Part shown: positions 24,501 through 35,062 of the stretch, one piece after another
Layout of the letters: each line of letters starts with the position of its first letter
Numbering within the stretch: position 1 is the first letter of the stretch
From: Diadema setosum
Lineage: Eukaryota > Echinodermata > Echinoidea > Diadematoida > Diadematidae
Assembly (NCBI GenBank): GCA_033980235.1
Contig: CM067068.1
Span: 35,875,546-35,939,545 of the forward strand
DNA: 64,000 nt
Direction: 5' to 3'
Notes under the pieces: generated by a model
The model's database searches: none
Told to the model about the DNA's origin: nothing
The model's input: the letters and a program-made list of their open reading frames with translations, nothing else
Program-made: the position numbers and the translations under genes

Positions 24501-27500
24501 GTGCTTATGTTCTTTGACGAAATATTTCTACCCACAATGTTCCTCTCGACACAGGTGTATAATGGGTACCTGGCAATATTAGAGTAATAATGATTTTAAA
24601 CAGGGCCCTTTGGTAGAACAGTGGCAACACTGAAGAGGCTACCCTTCTCAAAGAAGACGTTTTATATCATCACCTGAGTAGAATCAAGTGGGTTGCTCCA
24701 TAGCGGATATGAGTAGACGACATATGCTTTTTTAAGACCGACGTATCCCAGAGAAAATATTATTCTGGTTCTATTAACAGAAATAACCATTGAAAAGGTA
24801 AGAATAAATATCGGAGGGTTAGTAAATTGAAACAAATCTAATTATAAAGAAAGCACATTTCAGGGAAAAGAGACAGCTGATATATTAATTGATATGTATG
24901 GTTTGTTTTTTTTTTCTTTATGTCAGGGAAATCATACCAACGATGATCAACAAGGGCGAATTAATCTAGACCACATTATTCCTTTCGGTTGGCTTTAGCC
25001 GCTAGGGAGAAGCTGAAACATTAGAAAAGACTTAATATGGAGGTTAGTCAGACAAAAAAGGCCAAGACTTGTTATGAGTCAGTTAAGATACGCAGCATAC
25101 ACAAACTCCTAGCTGCTCCTTAAATTGCTTTTACTGTCCATTACACTTACATAATTATAGTGCATCAAAAGCATTGAGTCATTTTTTGTTTTTATGGTCA
25201 AGACCAACTTACATTATCAATGAGCTCTCCAGCGTGTGAGTCATGTTAACGAACAAACCCGTCATGTTCTGCAAGGCCCCGAGCGCTGGTTGGTATGCAG
25301 TCAAGTTGATATTCGAGGGATCAAGAGCTATTTCCTCCAGGAAATCCCCAAAACTCGTTCCGATCACCATTTCTGCCCTGGAAACCGCAGGGCGTGGTCG
25401 GGGGTTGCGGATAGAGAGGTATATAATAATACTTGCAATGACTTTACTTAAAACAATCATTAGAAGATTATAAGATTTATAAAAAGAAATATACATATAC
25501 AGTATATATGTTTTTCTTATTTTTGAACGTTTTTATCTTGTACGAGACCAAGTGGCAATTAAATTGATTACAAAATAAAGACTAGGGGATGTGGAATACT
25601 GGACTAATTTTGCGTCTTTTTTATAGGGAGTTAGGAGCTGTAGTGTCATGATGTCCGTTTCGTGCAAAAGGCCTGTTTTTGTATTTGTTTGGCAGGATTT
25701 TTGCTGAAAATTTAAATAAGAGAGGAAAAAAGTAGAAAATAATTTTCTATGATGGAACTCTATAATGTGTGCGTGCATAGAGTCACTGCAAAGAAGAATT
25801 ATAATACAATATTTGTGTGGTATTTATGTTAAATTCGTTTACACTTTTTAATCTTAATTTCAATTGAAACTATTGAGTTCAAGCCGTCACTTGAAATTAG
25901 GATACCATAGGTACACTGGGAAAATTTCTAAAGTTACCTAAAAGAATTATAGTTGCAGATGGCGACGGAGGGAAAGTCTTTCTCCTTGTCGTAGTCCACA
26001 GAAATGTCGACACTCTTAGGGTTGCTGGCGAAGTAGATGGACCTGTCAATCAACTGGTATCCTGTCACTCCCATCGCTGACAAGACCAGAAACAACCAGA
26101 AGATCCTAGAAGTTAATAATTACAACACACATTGTTACTACTATGCCAGCGGCTTAGAGAAGAATTAACCCAAACAAACTGTGTGATTTTATGAAGGAGC
26201 TGATCATTGTTAGAAGGAGACAGTACCGAAGTTTAAGGGAAGTCTGGCGATCCATTCAAAAGTTAGGAATTTGTAATGTTTTTGCGCAGCAATTGCTGGA
26301 TGAGAAAACTACAACATCATGAGATTGCACGTATTGCAACGGTACAAGGAAATATATATCTTGACTTTTCTAGCAAAATGAAAAAGCACGTGACCTACCT
26401 CTTTCATAAAGCAGGAAGCACCGTGTAACAAAGTGTACATGCCACAAGAATAACATAAATACACACAGACACACACGCACACGCACCACACATTTTGTGG
26501 TATTCCTTGTATGTAATCATTTTCTTCATATCATAGCGCAAATGTTACGTCAATGGATGAAGTATAGTTTCCTTATCCAGCAGTGGCTACAACTAACCTT
26601 GATAAATGTCTTTTGATACCTGTTCCGCTTTTCTTCAAACTCTCACTAATGCTTTCACGTGATATTGCTAACTTTACTAAATTCTCAAAATGTAGGATTC
26701 ATGGTCTTCAATATATGTGGTCCTGCGGGAATTTCGGATAGACATTTTTATCTCAGCAAACTTGAAAATGCATCTTTGATTTTTGAATACATATCCTACA
26801 ATGTACCTTCCAAATAGAATAGTTTTCTTCACGGAGCAATAGCAAACTTGACGATGACCTGCCACTTTAAGAGAAACACATGAACTGTAATTCTCTGAAA
26901 TGCCCATCGAAAATTATGTTGATATTCAAGCTATTATTTGAACTAGCAAAATTCATAGCAATGAATTACATATTGCCAAAAAGGGCTGAAAAATGGAACA
27001 GAAATATAAATTGTTAAGGACACAAACCCAAATCGCATGGTTTTTGTAACTTGTCACCATGCCACAGTTTCTACTTTCATCATATTATCTCACACAATCC
27101 TTCTACACTATAATTATTCCACAGGGAATCAAAATATTATTAACATTAATAAACACCTTCAAAACTTTTGATATTCATGCCCTCTTATGCCGTACTCGTT
27201 TCAATAACTAAATTGCCAATAATATTACATTTTCAAAGATGTCGCCTAAGGTCCATTATGGATTATAGCAAAAGGTACATGCTCTCTCATCGTTTAAGTA
27301 ATATTTCATACAATAATGCATTGCAATTGTATAATCAGCTCTAGTATGGTTTTATCTATCTTATTTCTATTTGTAAATTAACAATACGACTGGACTAATT
27401 ATGCATTGGTCGATTTTAATATAATGTAGTGCCTTTGGTACATTCAACACCATACGTTTCCATAATCCTACAGTGACAATGTATCACACAACCTCCAAAA

Positions 27501-28034
27501 ACTTCGCCAGGCGAGGTAGATTCTGTAAGAGCAGACTGTGTAACTCAATACAAATGGAGAATCCTGATAATTAGCATATGTAAATAACAGGAAGAGTGTA
27601 CACACTCCTGTGAAAGTGTTTGCTGAGAAAGGAAGCCATGCATTCAGTGCCTATTCAAGTGCTTAATCCTCACCAAGCTGTGCTGTGTACAATGAATGGG
27701 GGTGGAGTGAAAATCGGGGAGGGATACCTTTTGTTAAGGATTGGTTCTAAGAGAGAAAACGTTGTGAGCTAACAGCCTTAACATGTTGCATTACTCAATG
27801 GATTCTCCTAACCTTAATCTTGATAATGGAACGTTCACGCTCTGGAAACGTGTTTGCCATGAAAAAGAAATTGATTTGTAAAGTCTATATAAATGCTGCG
27901 TTTCACAGAGCCGTGGCCCTCTGAAGAAACTTGACAAAACAAGAAAAACAGGACGTAGAACCACAATGAAGTGAACTGCAACATTTATTTTGAAACCTTA
28001 TTAGCTCATTATAAACATGACTATGAATAATAAT

Positions 28035-28077
<43 letters not shown>

Positions 28078-29322
28078 CATAATATGAGAATTCACGTATT
28101 GGCTCCACTAGACGAAGAAATGAAAAAAAAAAAAAAAAAAACTGGTAATGCATTTTAGCCGATAAAAAAAAAAATGAGTTTATTTGAGTTTGCTTCTTCT
28201 TCTAACTTCTGATACCTTCTGCCTTTTGCGAAGGGGACGGTGGTGGGGAGGTGTTTATTTATTGTTTGTTTGTTTGATAGATATTTTATTTACTGCAAAT
28301 TGATATACATAAGTTACATAATCATGAACAAGTAGGAAATATACAAAGTAAATTTAACACAGAGTCGTTTTTCTTGCAAAAACAACGATATAAAAGGATA
28401 TTAATCATATTAATTATATAATAAAAGGAAATTATCAAACAAAGATAAACACCATGAGAAATTTATGCCTATTTTTCCATAATTACGCGGAAATGAAGAA
28501 GAAAATGTATTACACTTTTCGGTCGTGTTATGTCCATTAAACATTGTAAGCCCTAGATGTAATTGTATCAAAATCATTCCACAAGAAAGCGTTACTTGAC
28601 TGTACCTATTGTCTGCTCAAAAGTTAATATGAGGTGATTTAAAAAGTAAAAAACGACACCAAGACTGTCTTTTGAAATGCTAGTGAAGGGGACAATTTCC
28701 AATATACAAGTTATAGGCAAAGTGTCTAAAAAACAACGCTTTTTTCCACCGGTCATTGTTTAAAATTGTCATAAGTTTTTTCGTTTGTTTTTATGTTGTT
28801 CCCCCAATGCAAACCACATCAGATTACCGAACGGAGAAAAGGCCCTCGACAATGTTTGTTTGTTTGTTGGTTTGTTTGGTTTTTTTTATTGATAGATCGG
28901 TGTACGACCCCCTTTAATCTGTGGCAATGGTCAATTTGGACTATAGTAATCTGAGGCTCGTTTCAAGAAACATAATAAAATCATTATCATAATGACAATG
29001 AACGTGTCAGTGATGGTGTATATCAGTCGGAAAGCATCTTTATGCCACACCAGTGAAACCAGCTGTTGATGTGTATGTGTACGAACAGAAACAGCACTGG
29101 CACGACTTACCGTCTCGTTTGAAATTCTGCTGGGTTGAAGGCGTATTTTATTCCGGCTAGTCCCACTGCCTCTGGAATGGACTTGTAAAAAATGGCGAAC
29201 CATGACACCTTGTCCCGGTATCTCGAGTAAGGAGGAGGACTCAGGGTTTTTTCAATTGTCCTGATCCCCGGCTGTTCCGAGTCCAGGCCTACCCCTCTAT
29301 GGTCAGCTGTTTTGACGGACAT
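16814..29322 (-). CDS. DEG/ENaC-family ion channel gene B (complete, 482 aa)
   Basis: This is a full ten-exon gene for a DEG/ENaC/ASIC-type channel subunit. Exons in order are 29322-29111, 26105-25938, 25377-25213, 24347-24223, 23367-23180, 21390-21246, 19978-19922, 19131-18978, 17858-17767 and 16956-16814, totalling 1449 bp in one frame. The protein has TM1 at about residues 72-92 and a Cys-rich ectodomain. The signature CDCPPAC lies at 364-370. TM2 contains the selectivity-filter triplet GGS at 447-449 in GLWLGGSILTLFE, and a short cytoplasmic tail ends in KTPVHR. The usual His-Gly pair before TM1 is Ala56-Gly57, and the degenerin position just before DIGG is Cys436. The length (482) is slightly shorter than typical ASICs. 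Subunits of this family assemble as trimers. The gating stimulus is unknown. Confidence 0.93.
17767..17858 (-). CDS. Gene B exon 9 (pre-TM2)
   Basis: The exon is 92 bp with acceptor AAATTTAG and donor GTAAGT. It encodes ENVCGLTVFFKDKTVQRIRQ and VYDFFSLL. The last base starts a split Cys codon at the degenerin site. Confidence 0.93.
18200..18563 (+). promoter_or_regulatory. CpG-rich island, candidate plus-strand promoter and first exon
   Basis: This stretch is far richer in G+C and CpG than its surroundings. It contains a palindromic TGACGTACGTCA with CRE-like halves, several TACGTAC motifs and GACCGCGGGCTGCC. It ends CAACAAAG followed by GTACGTG, a plausible plus-strand splice donor at 18564. 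No ORF is evident. It is antisense to gene B and could be an antisense transcript start, or an old CpG-rich repeat. Confidence 0.3.
18605..18777. mobile_element. 173-bp GC-rich palindrome (hairpin MITE)
   Basis: The outer ends are ACAAATGATGCACAGGAT and its inverted copy. The inner arms are GTTAGTGAAGGTGCGGCGC and GCGCCGCACCTTCACTAAC, followed by CTCGAGTATTGACAA and its inverse. The centre also pairs (ATGCAC/GTGCAT). It lies in gene B intron 8 beside a CpG-rich island. Confidence 0.82.
18978..19131 (-). CDS. Gene B exon 8 (CPxxC signature)
   Basis: The exon is 154 bp with acceptor TGTAACAG and phase 2 donor GTAAGG. It encodes EELCDCPPACSTRTYSASVS and HVEYPSTFW, the DEG/ENaC signature region. 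Confidence 0.93.
19922..19978 (-). CDS. Gene B exon 7 (57-bp Cys exon)
   Basis: This small exon lies between acceptor TTCCAACAG and donor GTAAGT with phase 1 on both sides. It encodes VDRECTAWEFFNCTGPAY. Its length and core CxAWEFFNC are repeated at 57554-57610 in copy C. Confidence 0.88.
20141..21110. repeat. Repeat cluster in gene B intron 6
   Basis: It includes a TTAACCCTAAAAGGGCCGCG end and a related GTCACCCGTGCCAAATTTCG block near 21008. Between them (20340-20600) lie degenerate units of the form CACAGTGTGAAA / CACACTGTAAG. An 18-base C run at 21105 follows. There is no coding potential. Confidence 0.5.
21246..21390 (-). CDS. Gene B exon 6 (Cys-rich segment)
   Basis: The exon is 145 bp, acceptor ACCACAG, donor GTAGGT. 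It encodes PPPHGQCGEKVLKYYDHYGH and then NECYNECSEDYMRGECGC. The first half is nearly identical to the surviving half exon in copy C. Confidence 0.93.
21564..22258. mobile_element. 690-bp TGTGACC-TIR element inside a (TA)n tract
   Basis: A complete copy begins TGTGACCGTGCACCTCAAAA and ends GAGGTGCAGGGTCACA. It is flanked on both sides by ATATATAT, so it inserted into a microsatellite. It lies in gene B intron 5. Confidence 0.88.
23180..23367 (-). CDS. Gene B exon 5 (ectodomain)
   Basis: The exon is 188 bp, acceptor TTACAATAG, donor GTATAC. It encodes RLTLDARQFEYYFEPKGRG and GFQIVLYDYGTEPSI, and ends VDVIE at phase 0. Confidence 0.92.
23800..24206 (+). mobile_element. LINE 3' end with (TTGAA)n tail
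   Basis: Sequence leading to GAAATAAAGTTTGAATTGAA and four TTGAA units ends at 24206. A short pentanucleotide tail after AATAAAG is typical of CR1/RTE-like LINE 3' ends. The upstream limit is uncertain. It ends 17 bp from gene B exon 4. Confidence 0.55.
24223..24347 (-). CDS. Gene B exon 4 (ectodomain)
   Basis: The exon is 125 bp with acceptor TGCACAG and donor GTAATT. It encodes NFTLRVTDWGVCFVFNDENN. A LINE tail ends only 17 bp beyond the donor and a SINE begins about 90 bp before the acceptor, so the exon is tightly boxed in by repeats. Confidence 0.93.
24434..24730 (+). mobile_element. tRNA-derived SINE
   Basis: The head GCGCTGTAGCATAGGGGATA carries an A box, and GAGTTCGATTCCCGCC carries a B box. 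The acceptor ends pair with G-U wobbles, while the anticodon stem is degenerate. The body includes CCTCTCGACACAGGTGTATA and ATGGGTACCTGGCA, as in SINEs common in marine invertebrates. It lies in gene B intron 3. Confidence 0.75.
25213..25377 (-). CDS. Gene B exon 3 (ectodomain)
   Basis: The exon is 165 bp, acceptor GTTTCCAG, and starts AEMVIGTSFGDFLEEIALDP. It ends at phase 2 with donor GTAAGT. It includes two NMT potential N-glycosylation sites. Confidence 0.88.
25938..26105 (-). CDS. Gene B exon 2 (TM1)
   Basis: The exon is 168 bp with acceptor TTCTAG and donor GTAACT. It encodes IFWLFLVLSAMGVTGYQLID and then DFPSVAICNYNSF. Phase matches exons 1 and 3. Confidence 0.93.
27505..27970. mobile_element. 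Partial, old TGTGACC-family relic
   Basis: It retains CGCCAGGCGAGG, AAGAGCAGACTGTG, CCTATTCAAGTGCTTAATC and a GTAGAACCACAATGAAG block in the family order. The right end is missing. It lies in gene B intron 1. Confidence 0.5.
28042..28072. repeat. (TA)n microsatellite in gene B intron 1
   Basis: About 15 TA units following an AATAATAAT stretch. The nearby 28120-28140 region is an A run. Confidence 0.9.
29111..29322 (-). CDS. Gene B exon 1 (start and pre-TM1)
   Basis: The exon begins at the ATG at 29322 and runs for 70.7 codons to donor GTAAGT. It contains YKSIPEAVGLAGIKYAFNP before TM1. The first 15 codons are present a second time 121 bp upstream, where that copy forms a short upstream ORF. 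The start is chosen because the upstream copy is out of action (TGA after 25 codons). Confidence 0.85.
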
Positions 29323-29520
29323 GACAACACTTCTTGGTCCGGGATCGAATAGTGGTCCAAATGACTCACTTGTCAGAACTCACAATAAATGGATATTTCG
29401 AGTCCAGGGATACACCCCTATGGTCAACTGTTTTGACAGACATGACAACACTTCTTGGTCCGGGATCGAATAGCACCGGTCCTAGTGACTCACATGTCAG
29501 GACTCACAATTGCTGGCGGA
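29279..29520. repeat. 121-bp tandem duplication over the gene B start
   Basis: Two adjacent units (about 29279-29399 and 29400-29520) share the segment around GACATGACAACACTTCTTGG with a 121-bp offset. The inner unit contains the real start codon of gene B. The outer unit carries a diverged copy of the first 15 codons. Confidence 0.85.
29366..29443 (-). CDS. Upstream ORF made by duplication of the gene B start
   Basis: The ATG at 29443 opens 25 codons beginning MSVKTVDHRGVSLDS, nearly the same as the gene B N-terminus MSVKTADHRGVGLDS, and then stops at TGA 29366-29368. If it is in the mature 5' UTR it would act as an upstream ORF. It is probably not a functional protein. Confidence 0.4.
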   Translation of the reverse strand: MSVKTVDHRGVSLDSKYPFIVSSDK

Positions 29521-30605
29521 ACCAAGTCGAAAACAATGCTCTGGCACACGGGCAAAAGCACTTGTGGGCTTACACAGTGTCAATCTGTACAACGGGAATA
29601 CAATGGAGCAAGAAGACGAGAAGGAAAAAACCAACAACTTCCTGTGATTTTACGCAACGAAGGTTTACAGCATGCAGCGGGATATATATTCAAAGTTAAA
29701 GTAATACTTTCGTGAATTTTTTTTTTTTTTTTTGTAGTTTGTCAATTACAAGCATCTCTGTGTATGAACTTCAACATAGCAATCAAACAAGCTACTTGAT
29801 AACAAATGGAAAGATTTGTACAGGCCCGGTGACACATCGGATCAAAATGAATCGAAATGACAATGGACGTGAGTAAAAACGTCATTTTCAACAACTTTTG
29901 ACTCTTTTAGGCAAATTGCGTCACACACTTTATACATTTTATACATGCATATACTCAACTAAAAAAAAAAAAAAAAAAAAAAAAAAACTTCAAAGAGTAT
30001 GTCTACATTCTTTACATTGAGAGGAGGTAAAATCCAAAATTATGATCGATACCTCAATCCAGCATAATTAGAAACCATCTTTTCTCTCACCACAAGCCTA
30101 TCGATTGATTTCCAATCAAAGAATTTTAGAGAGTACATAATTATTCTGAACTGAAACATACAAATACCCTCAAATGCACAAAGTTAGATTGGGGGTACAG
30201 GACATCACCTCCGAACCGTAAATATACATTAACTTTAACACGAAGTTGCATCTAAACCATGAATCATGGAAAATGACAAAAATATAGCGTAAGAAATCTC
30301 AACTGAGAACAGATTTAGCAAGAGGGTGTCTGTATAAATTGTAAAATTGTATACTTCTGTTATATTGTATAGCTTGAAAACGTATAGGCCTTTCGACAAT
30401 TAAGTGCTGCTTTTAAGGATCATTCGAAAAGTGCGAAGAAAAAAAAAACAGTGTGCCGCCGATGAGGCCCTCACCTATTGAGGAGCGAAATGGAAAACAA
30501 AATAGTCAACAAAGCTGTCTATCATATCATTCACAGTTGCTTACCTTCTTACTAAAGGCCAGAAGCTGATAAAACTGACTTGATAAAAAATAATATTTTA
30601 CTTAC

Positions 30606-30700
30606 ACTCATTTCACACGACCACAGTAGTTTCGCAAAATAAAACGCTTTCTCTGTGCAATACATCACTTTCAAGCACATGCTACACTATAGTTTGAGAT
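30606..30700 (-). other. Candidate 5' untranslated exon of gene B
   Basis: The minus-strand segment containing CTTGAAAGTGATGTATTGC is followed by a donor GTAAGTAAAA at 30605. The same core, CTTGAAAGTGATGTATTGC, lies at 60616-60634 upstream of copy C, also followed by a donor. The exon start is undefined. Confidence 0.4.
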
Positions 30701-30739
30701 AGCCAGCGTGGCGTGCAGGTCAATATTCTTGTCGAGTAA

Positions 30740-31790
30740 ATCTAGAAAAAAGCAATAAGGTTTCCAACGCACTCAATTAACCTTAAAAGAGGAAATTATT
30801 ACATTGTTCCACGGTTGGACGTTAAGTGCTACTTTGCATCGTTTATTGATTTTTTTTTTCTCTCACCGCGTGTTTGTTGATAACGTTGTTTCATTACACC
30901 CCTGCTTTTGAACTTCTTAATTTTTGCATAAAAAGTTTTTATACTTAGCTATACTCAAGACTCATTTAGAATGTTTGTACAACATATCAATACAGAGCTC
31001 ACATTTTATAATGTTGTCATAAGGATGTGAACGCTGATAAAGAGAATTACAATAAACATTTCCAATGTTTATTGATTATCACTGATTACTCATTTGTCCA
31101 AAACCACAGACAGGACCATGTGATAAGTCGTTTAAAAAACGTGTATGTGTGTTTGTCTGTGAGTGCCTATGTCTATAATTATTTCATGTAATATTGTTAT
31201 TATTATCATGGAAGGGGGTTATAAAACCCTGCCGGACAAATAAAAAAAAAACAAAAACAAAAACAAAAACAAAAACAGCCTTACTGTGTGCTTCTGTTAT
31301 TACATAGAGAAAGTTAGATAGAGAAAGTTAACGTAGGTCTAACATGCAGCAAAAAAAAGAAAAAAAAAAAGAAGAAGAAATGTATAACAGTAACCTTTTT
31401 TTCAGGTATAAGGAAAAGTGGCAAAATAATTTATGAATAGGGAGTCTAAAAATAGTTAAAGGCGGCTTCCTTTATGGATGGTGATAATAGTTTAAAGGTG
31501 CAAACATAATGCTTAAAAAAAACACGCGCCGAGTTTAAGTGAAATATGACGAAAATAATGATTTGCCAAAGCCGATTCGATAATCATAATTGTATTAATC
31601 TAGTTCCGTGATTTTGTTGTTGTTTTAGCCATTTGCTCTTTGCTTGCTTAGCTGTCCGTTAAATTCTGAAAACGAATAGATGAGTAGTGATTGAAAGGTC
31701 TAGCGTCTTTGCATGGTGAAAGCATTGAACAATCAATGGATTCCTACTGTTTAAGCGACAGACAACAGTGAGAATAAAAAAAAAATCCAA
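30740..31790. repeat. Upstream-flank duplication unit 1
   Basis: This block of about 1.05 kb contains GTTGGACGTTAAGTG and TTTATTGATTTTTTTTT followed by CTCACCGCGTG. It is repeated directly at 31805-32815. Diverged counterparts occur upstream of gene A (near 13000-13400) and copy C (near 60690-61200). Confidence 0.8.
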
Positions 31791-31804
31791 ATAAAACCAA
31801 TAAA

Positions 31805-32815
31805 AAGGATTCCAACAGACTCAATTACTCTTATATTAGAAATGATCACATTGCTCCACAGTTGGACGTTAAGTGGTACTTTGCACTGTTTATTGATTTT
31901 TTTTTTCACTCACCGCGTGCTTTTTAATTACGTTGTTCCAGAACCCCCCTGTTTTTGAACTTCTTAATTTTCGCATAAGCTTTATTACGTAGCTTTACTC
32001 AAGACTCATTCTGCACGTCTGTACAACATATCAATAAGCAATCCACATTTTGTATTTTTGTCATAAGGATGTAAACGCTAATATAGAGAATTGCAATTAA
32101 CCTGTCCAATGAATATTGATTATTACTGATTATTTATTTGTCAAAAACAGGAACGTGTGATAAGTCGTTTAAAGATGTGTATGTGTGTTTATCTGTGAGT
32201 GCCTATGTCAATTATTATTTCATGTCTTATTCTTATCATTATCATGGAAGGGGGTTGTAAAACCCTGCCGAAAAAAAAAAACAGACCCACCGTGTGCTTC
32301 TACTATTCCAGAAACGGTGCCAAAAGAGTCAAGTTAATTACTTGTAGGTCTATCTTACAGCAAAAAAGGGAAAAAAGAGAAAAGAAATGTTTGTAACAGT
32401 AACTGTGTTCAGGCGCAAGAGAAAATGGTAAAATAGTCTAATAGTAGTTTACTGCGGCTTCCTTTAAGGTTGGTGAGAAAAGTTCAAGTGTGCAAGCATA
32501 ATAAGGTTAAAAAAAAACCGCATCACTTTGAGTGAAAAATTACGAAAATAATTATATCCGTCTGTTTTATGTACATAATATGTGCCTATCACCAATGCAG
32601 ATTCGATATTTGTATTTAGCTAGTTTTTGTTGTTGTTGTTGTTGTTGTTGTCGTTGTTTTAGCCCTTTGCTCTTTGCTTGCTTAGTCCTCCGTTCTGAAA
32701 ACGAATAAATGAGTAATGATTGAAAGGTCCAGCGTCTTTTTATGGTAAAAGCATCAAACTACCACATGATTCCTACTGTTTTGGCAACAGACGACAGTGA
32801 GAATAACAAAAAATA
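31805..32815. repeat. Upstream-flank duplication unit 2
   Basis: This is a direct repeat of the preceding block. Shared landmarks are the GTTGGACGTTAAGTG box, the CATAAGGATGT...AACGCT segment, and the AACGAAT...GAAAGGTC...AGCGTCTTT end. Confidence 0.8.
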
Positions 32816-32894
32816 ATGATATATCAACATTTTTTTTTAATCATTTTCTGCACTTATGAGATAAAGTAATGTAGAGCATGTGAAACCCCTATTG

Positions 32895-33480
32895 ACAGCC
32901 GCGGCTTGCTAATTGTGTTTGGCCAAGGTATTATGGTTTATACTCTGGCCACTAATACGTGGCAACACGCCATACCATTATTTTACCTGCTTTAATTAAT
33001 ACGACTTCCAATGGCAATCTGTGCACCATGCTCAAATAAAAATTCCCAGAAATGCTGATAAACGTGCAGACCGTGATGGCGTCTTGCCTCGCCAGAAAGC
33101 TAAAGCTGTATTGGATAAACACATGTGTACGCGGATGTCAATATTTGTATCTGTCTGTTTCTTTTCGTAGCTGTGTTTTGTATATACAGTATGTGATATT
33201 TCGATGTCAAGTACGAGTTATACAGCAGGACAATGACTGCAACTGCGTGAAACTTAAGGGATCTCACAACGTTGGCCTGAGATTCAAGTATTATATTCAT
33301 AACAGAAAGTATTTTCATTTCAATCACTTTATTCATGTTATTGAATAATTCTCCACACAAATTTGATTAGTAACATACATTTAAAAATCAATGAATATTA
33401 TAAACAAATATATGTGAAAAGTCAGGGAATAGAGACATTGAATGATATTTCATAATGAAAATGGATTTAATTCAGTGTAG
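32895..33480. repeat. Distal upstream flank shared with copies A and C
   Basis: It contains CTCTGGCCACTAATACGTGG and CAATCTGTGCACC followed by AGAAAGCTAAAGC. Matching blocks lie at 14374-14490 (gene A side, shorter) and 61273-61800 (copy C side). The three-way conservation argues it was part of the duplicated unit. Confidence 0.75.
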
Positions 33481-33539
33481 AGTAAGTCGCATTTATATTG
33501 GATGGTTAGGATTATTTGCCGAGGAACCAACGGAACCCA

Positions 33540-34512
33540 CATCACAACACCAACTAAAAGGCGCCAGACATGGATATCTATTTAAGTACAGATTCTAAAA
33601 CAGCAGACTTTAAAGGGGGAAGCTAGTAACTGATTAGTGGGAATCAGTGGAAATGCTGGGAGATGATTGTTCCAATCCTTATGGGATTCATTCAAAAGTA
33701 CATTAGCTATTGTTAAGTGAAAATTATTTGCTTCAGAATGGTCTCATATTCAAGTAATGTGCAGTTTAATGTTTCCAGATTAGCATGCCTGGTCATTACT
33801 TGAATATGAGACCGTTCTGAAGCAAATAATTTTCACACAACAATAGATCTATATTGTACTCTTAAATGAATCCCACAAGAATTGGAACAATCACCCCCAG
33901 CATTCGCACTGATTCCCACTGATCAGTTACTAGCCTTCCCCTTTAAGCTTTTAAATAATATCCAACTCGATTCAAATTGACCTTATTGTTAAACCCATCT
34001 AATCATTTGGGAAAAAAGGCGCACAGCTCTGAAGGATAGGGTCTATTCAAGCGCTTAATCTTACTGAGCTGCATTCTGTTCAATAAATACGGCAATAGGG
34101 CAAGAAAAGTAAAACAATGAAGAAATTATCGCACAAAAATGAAATTGATTATGCTTTCTTAGCACATTCTATAGAACACAAATATAACTTTTCAAAGTAG
34201 TGCCATTATCTTTTCAAAAGTTATCAGAGTTGAAATTGAAGAGTGTGTATAGGACTTTCGAGAAATGAAAAGAGACCTCTGAAAACACTTAATCATACCA
34301 CTTTACAAGAAAATGTCAAAAATATAATTTACTAATCGTTTTATGATCCCCTAACCTTAGAATAATGTAGAAGAATTGCTCTTACCAAAAAAAAAAAAAT
34401 ATGAAAAAGTCAAGATTGACTAGGTTAACTCGTTTCACCTATTTTGAGTTTCCTCACAAAATCAGTGATTTTTTTTTTGTGTGTGTGTGTGTGTGTGTGA
34501 TGCACGATCACT
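33540..34512. mobile_element. Old diverged copy of the 690-bp TGTGACC element
   Basis: It retains GCGCCAGACATGG, GCAGACTTTAA, TCTATTCAAGCGCTTAATCT and the end GATGCACGATCAC. It is interrupted by the TTAA foldback element at 33614-33942. Confidence 0.75.
33614..33942. mobile_element. 329-bp foldback MITE with TTAA target duplication
   Basis: The two halves are inverted repeats. The left end is AGGGGGAAGCTAGTAACTGA and the reversed right end is AGGGGAAGGCTAGTAACTGA. TTAA flanks both sides (33610-33613 and 33943-33946), the hallmark of piggyBac-type insertion. It sits inside an older 690-bp element at its CTTTAAGC site. There is no ORF, so it would be non-autonomous. Confidence 0.85.
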
Positions 34513-34907
34513 TAGACTTCAGCGAGCGAAGAAAGGTAAAGCTGTCTGCTTTTAATGCCAGCAAAAATAATGTTTAATACGAAGGCACATTTGAATCTTT
34601 AATCAACATATTTTCATTTTTCAATGATATATTTCATACTTCTCGTATATATCAATATTACATCAAAATAATAGCACAAGTTCTTGTACGTTGTAAATAA
34701 TGTACACAACAGCCAAAACAAAAATTATACATATAAGATTTACACAGCAATTATAATGATAATTGGTCGAAAATCTCGGCTCGGCTTGTTCAAAGAAAAG
34801 TATTACGAGGCCTACATGAACGCAAACTTGATTTCCTGCAGGCCTAAGCCCCAACTAATCAGTGTTTGCGAAAGAGAGACAGAGAATGGATAAAAGTTAA
34901 GACCAGT

Positions 34908-35062
34908 GGCCCGTTCCATAAGTTACTATTACGGTAACTTTCACATCTAATGGTCAAACCTCCATGGAATTCTTCACCGTGATTGGCTGTTGAGTATTGT
35001 TGTCATGGTAGTTACCACTGGATGACAACGTTACCATAATTGTAACTTTTATGCAACGGGCC
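34908..35062. mobile_element. 155-bp MITE with GGCCCGTT ends
   Basis: The left end GGCCCGTTCCATAAGTTAC is matched by the right end, whose reverse complement reads GGCCCGTTGCATAAAAGTTAC. A five-base CCAGT occurs on both flanks as a likely target duplication. There is no coding capacity. Confidence 0.75.

Noticed and set aside
24434..24505. Functional tRNA gene
   Set aside because: A and B boxes are present, but the anticodon stem does not pair and SINE body sequence follows directly.
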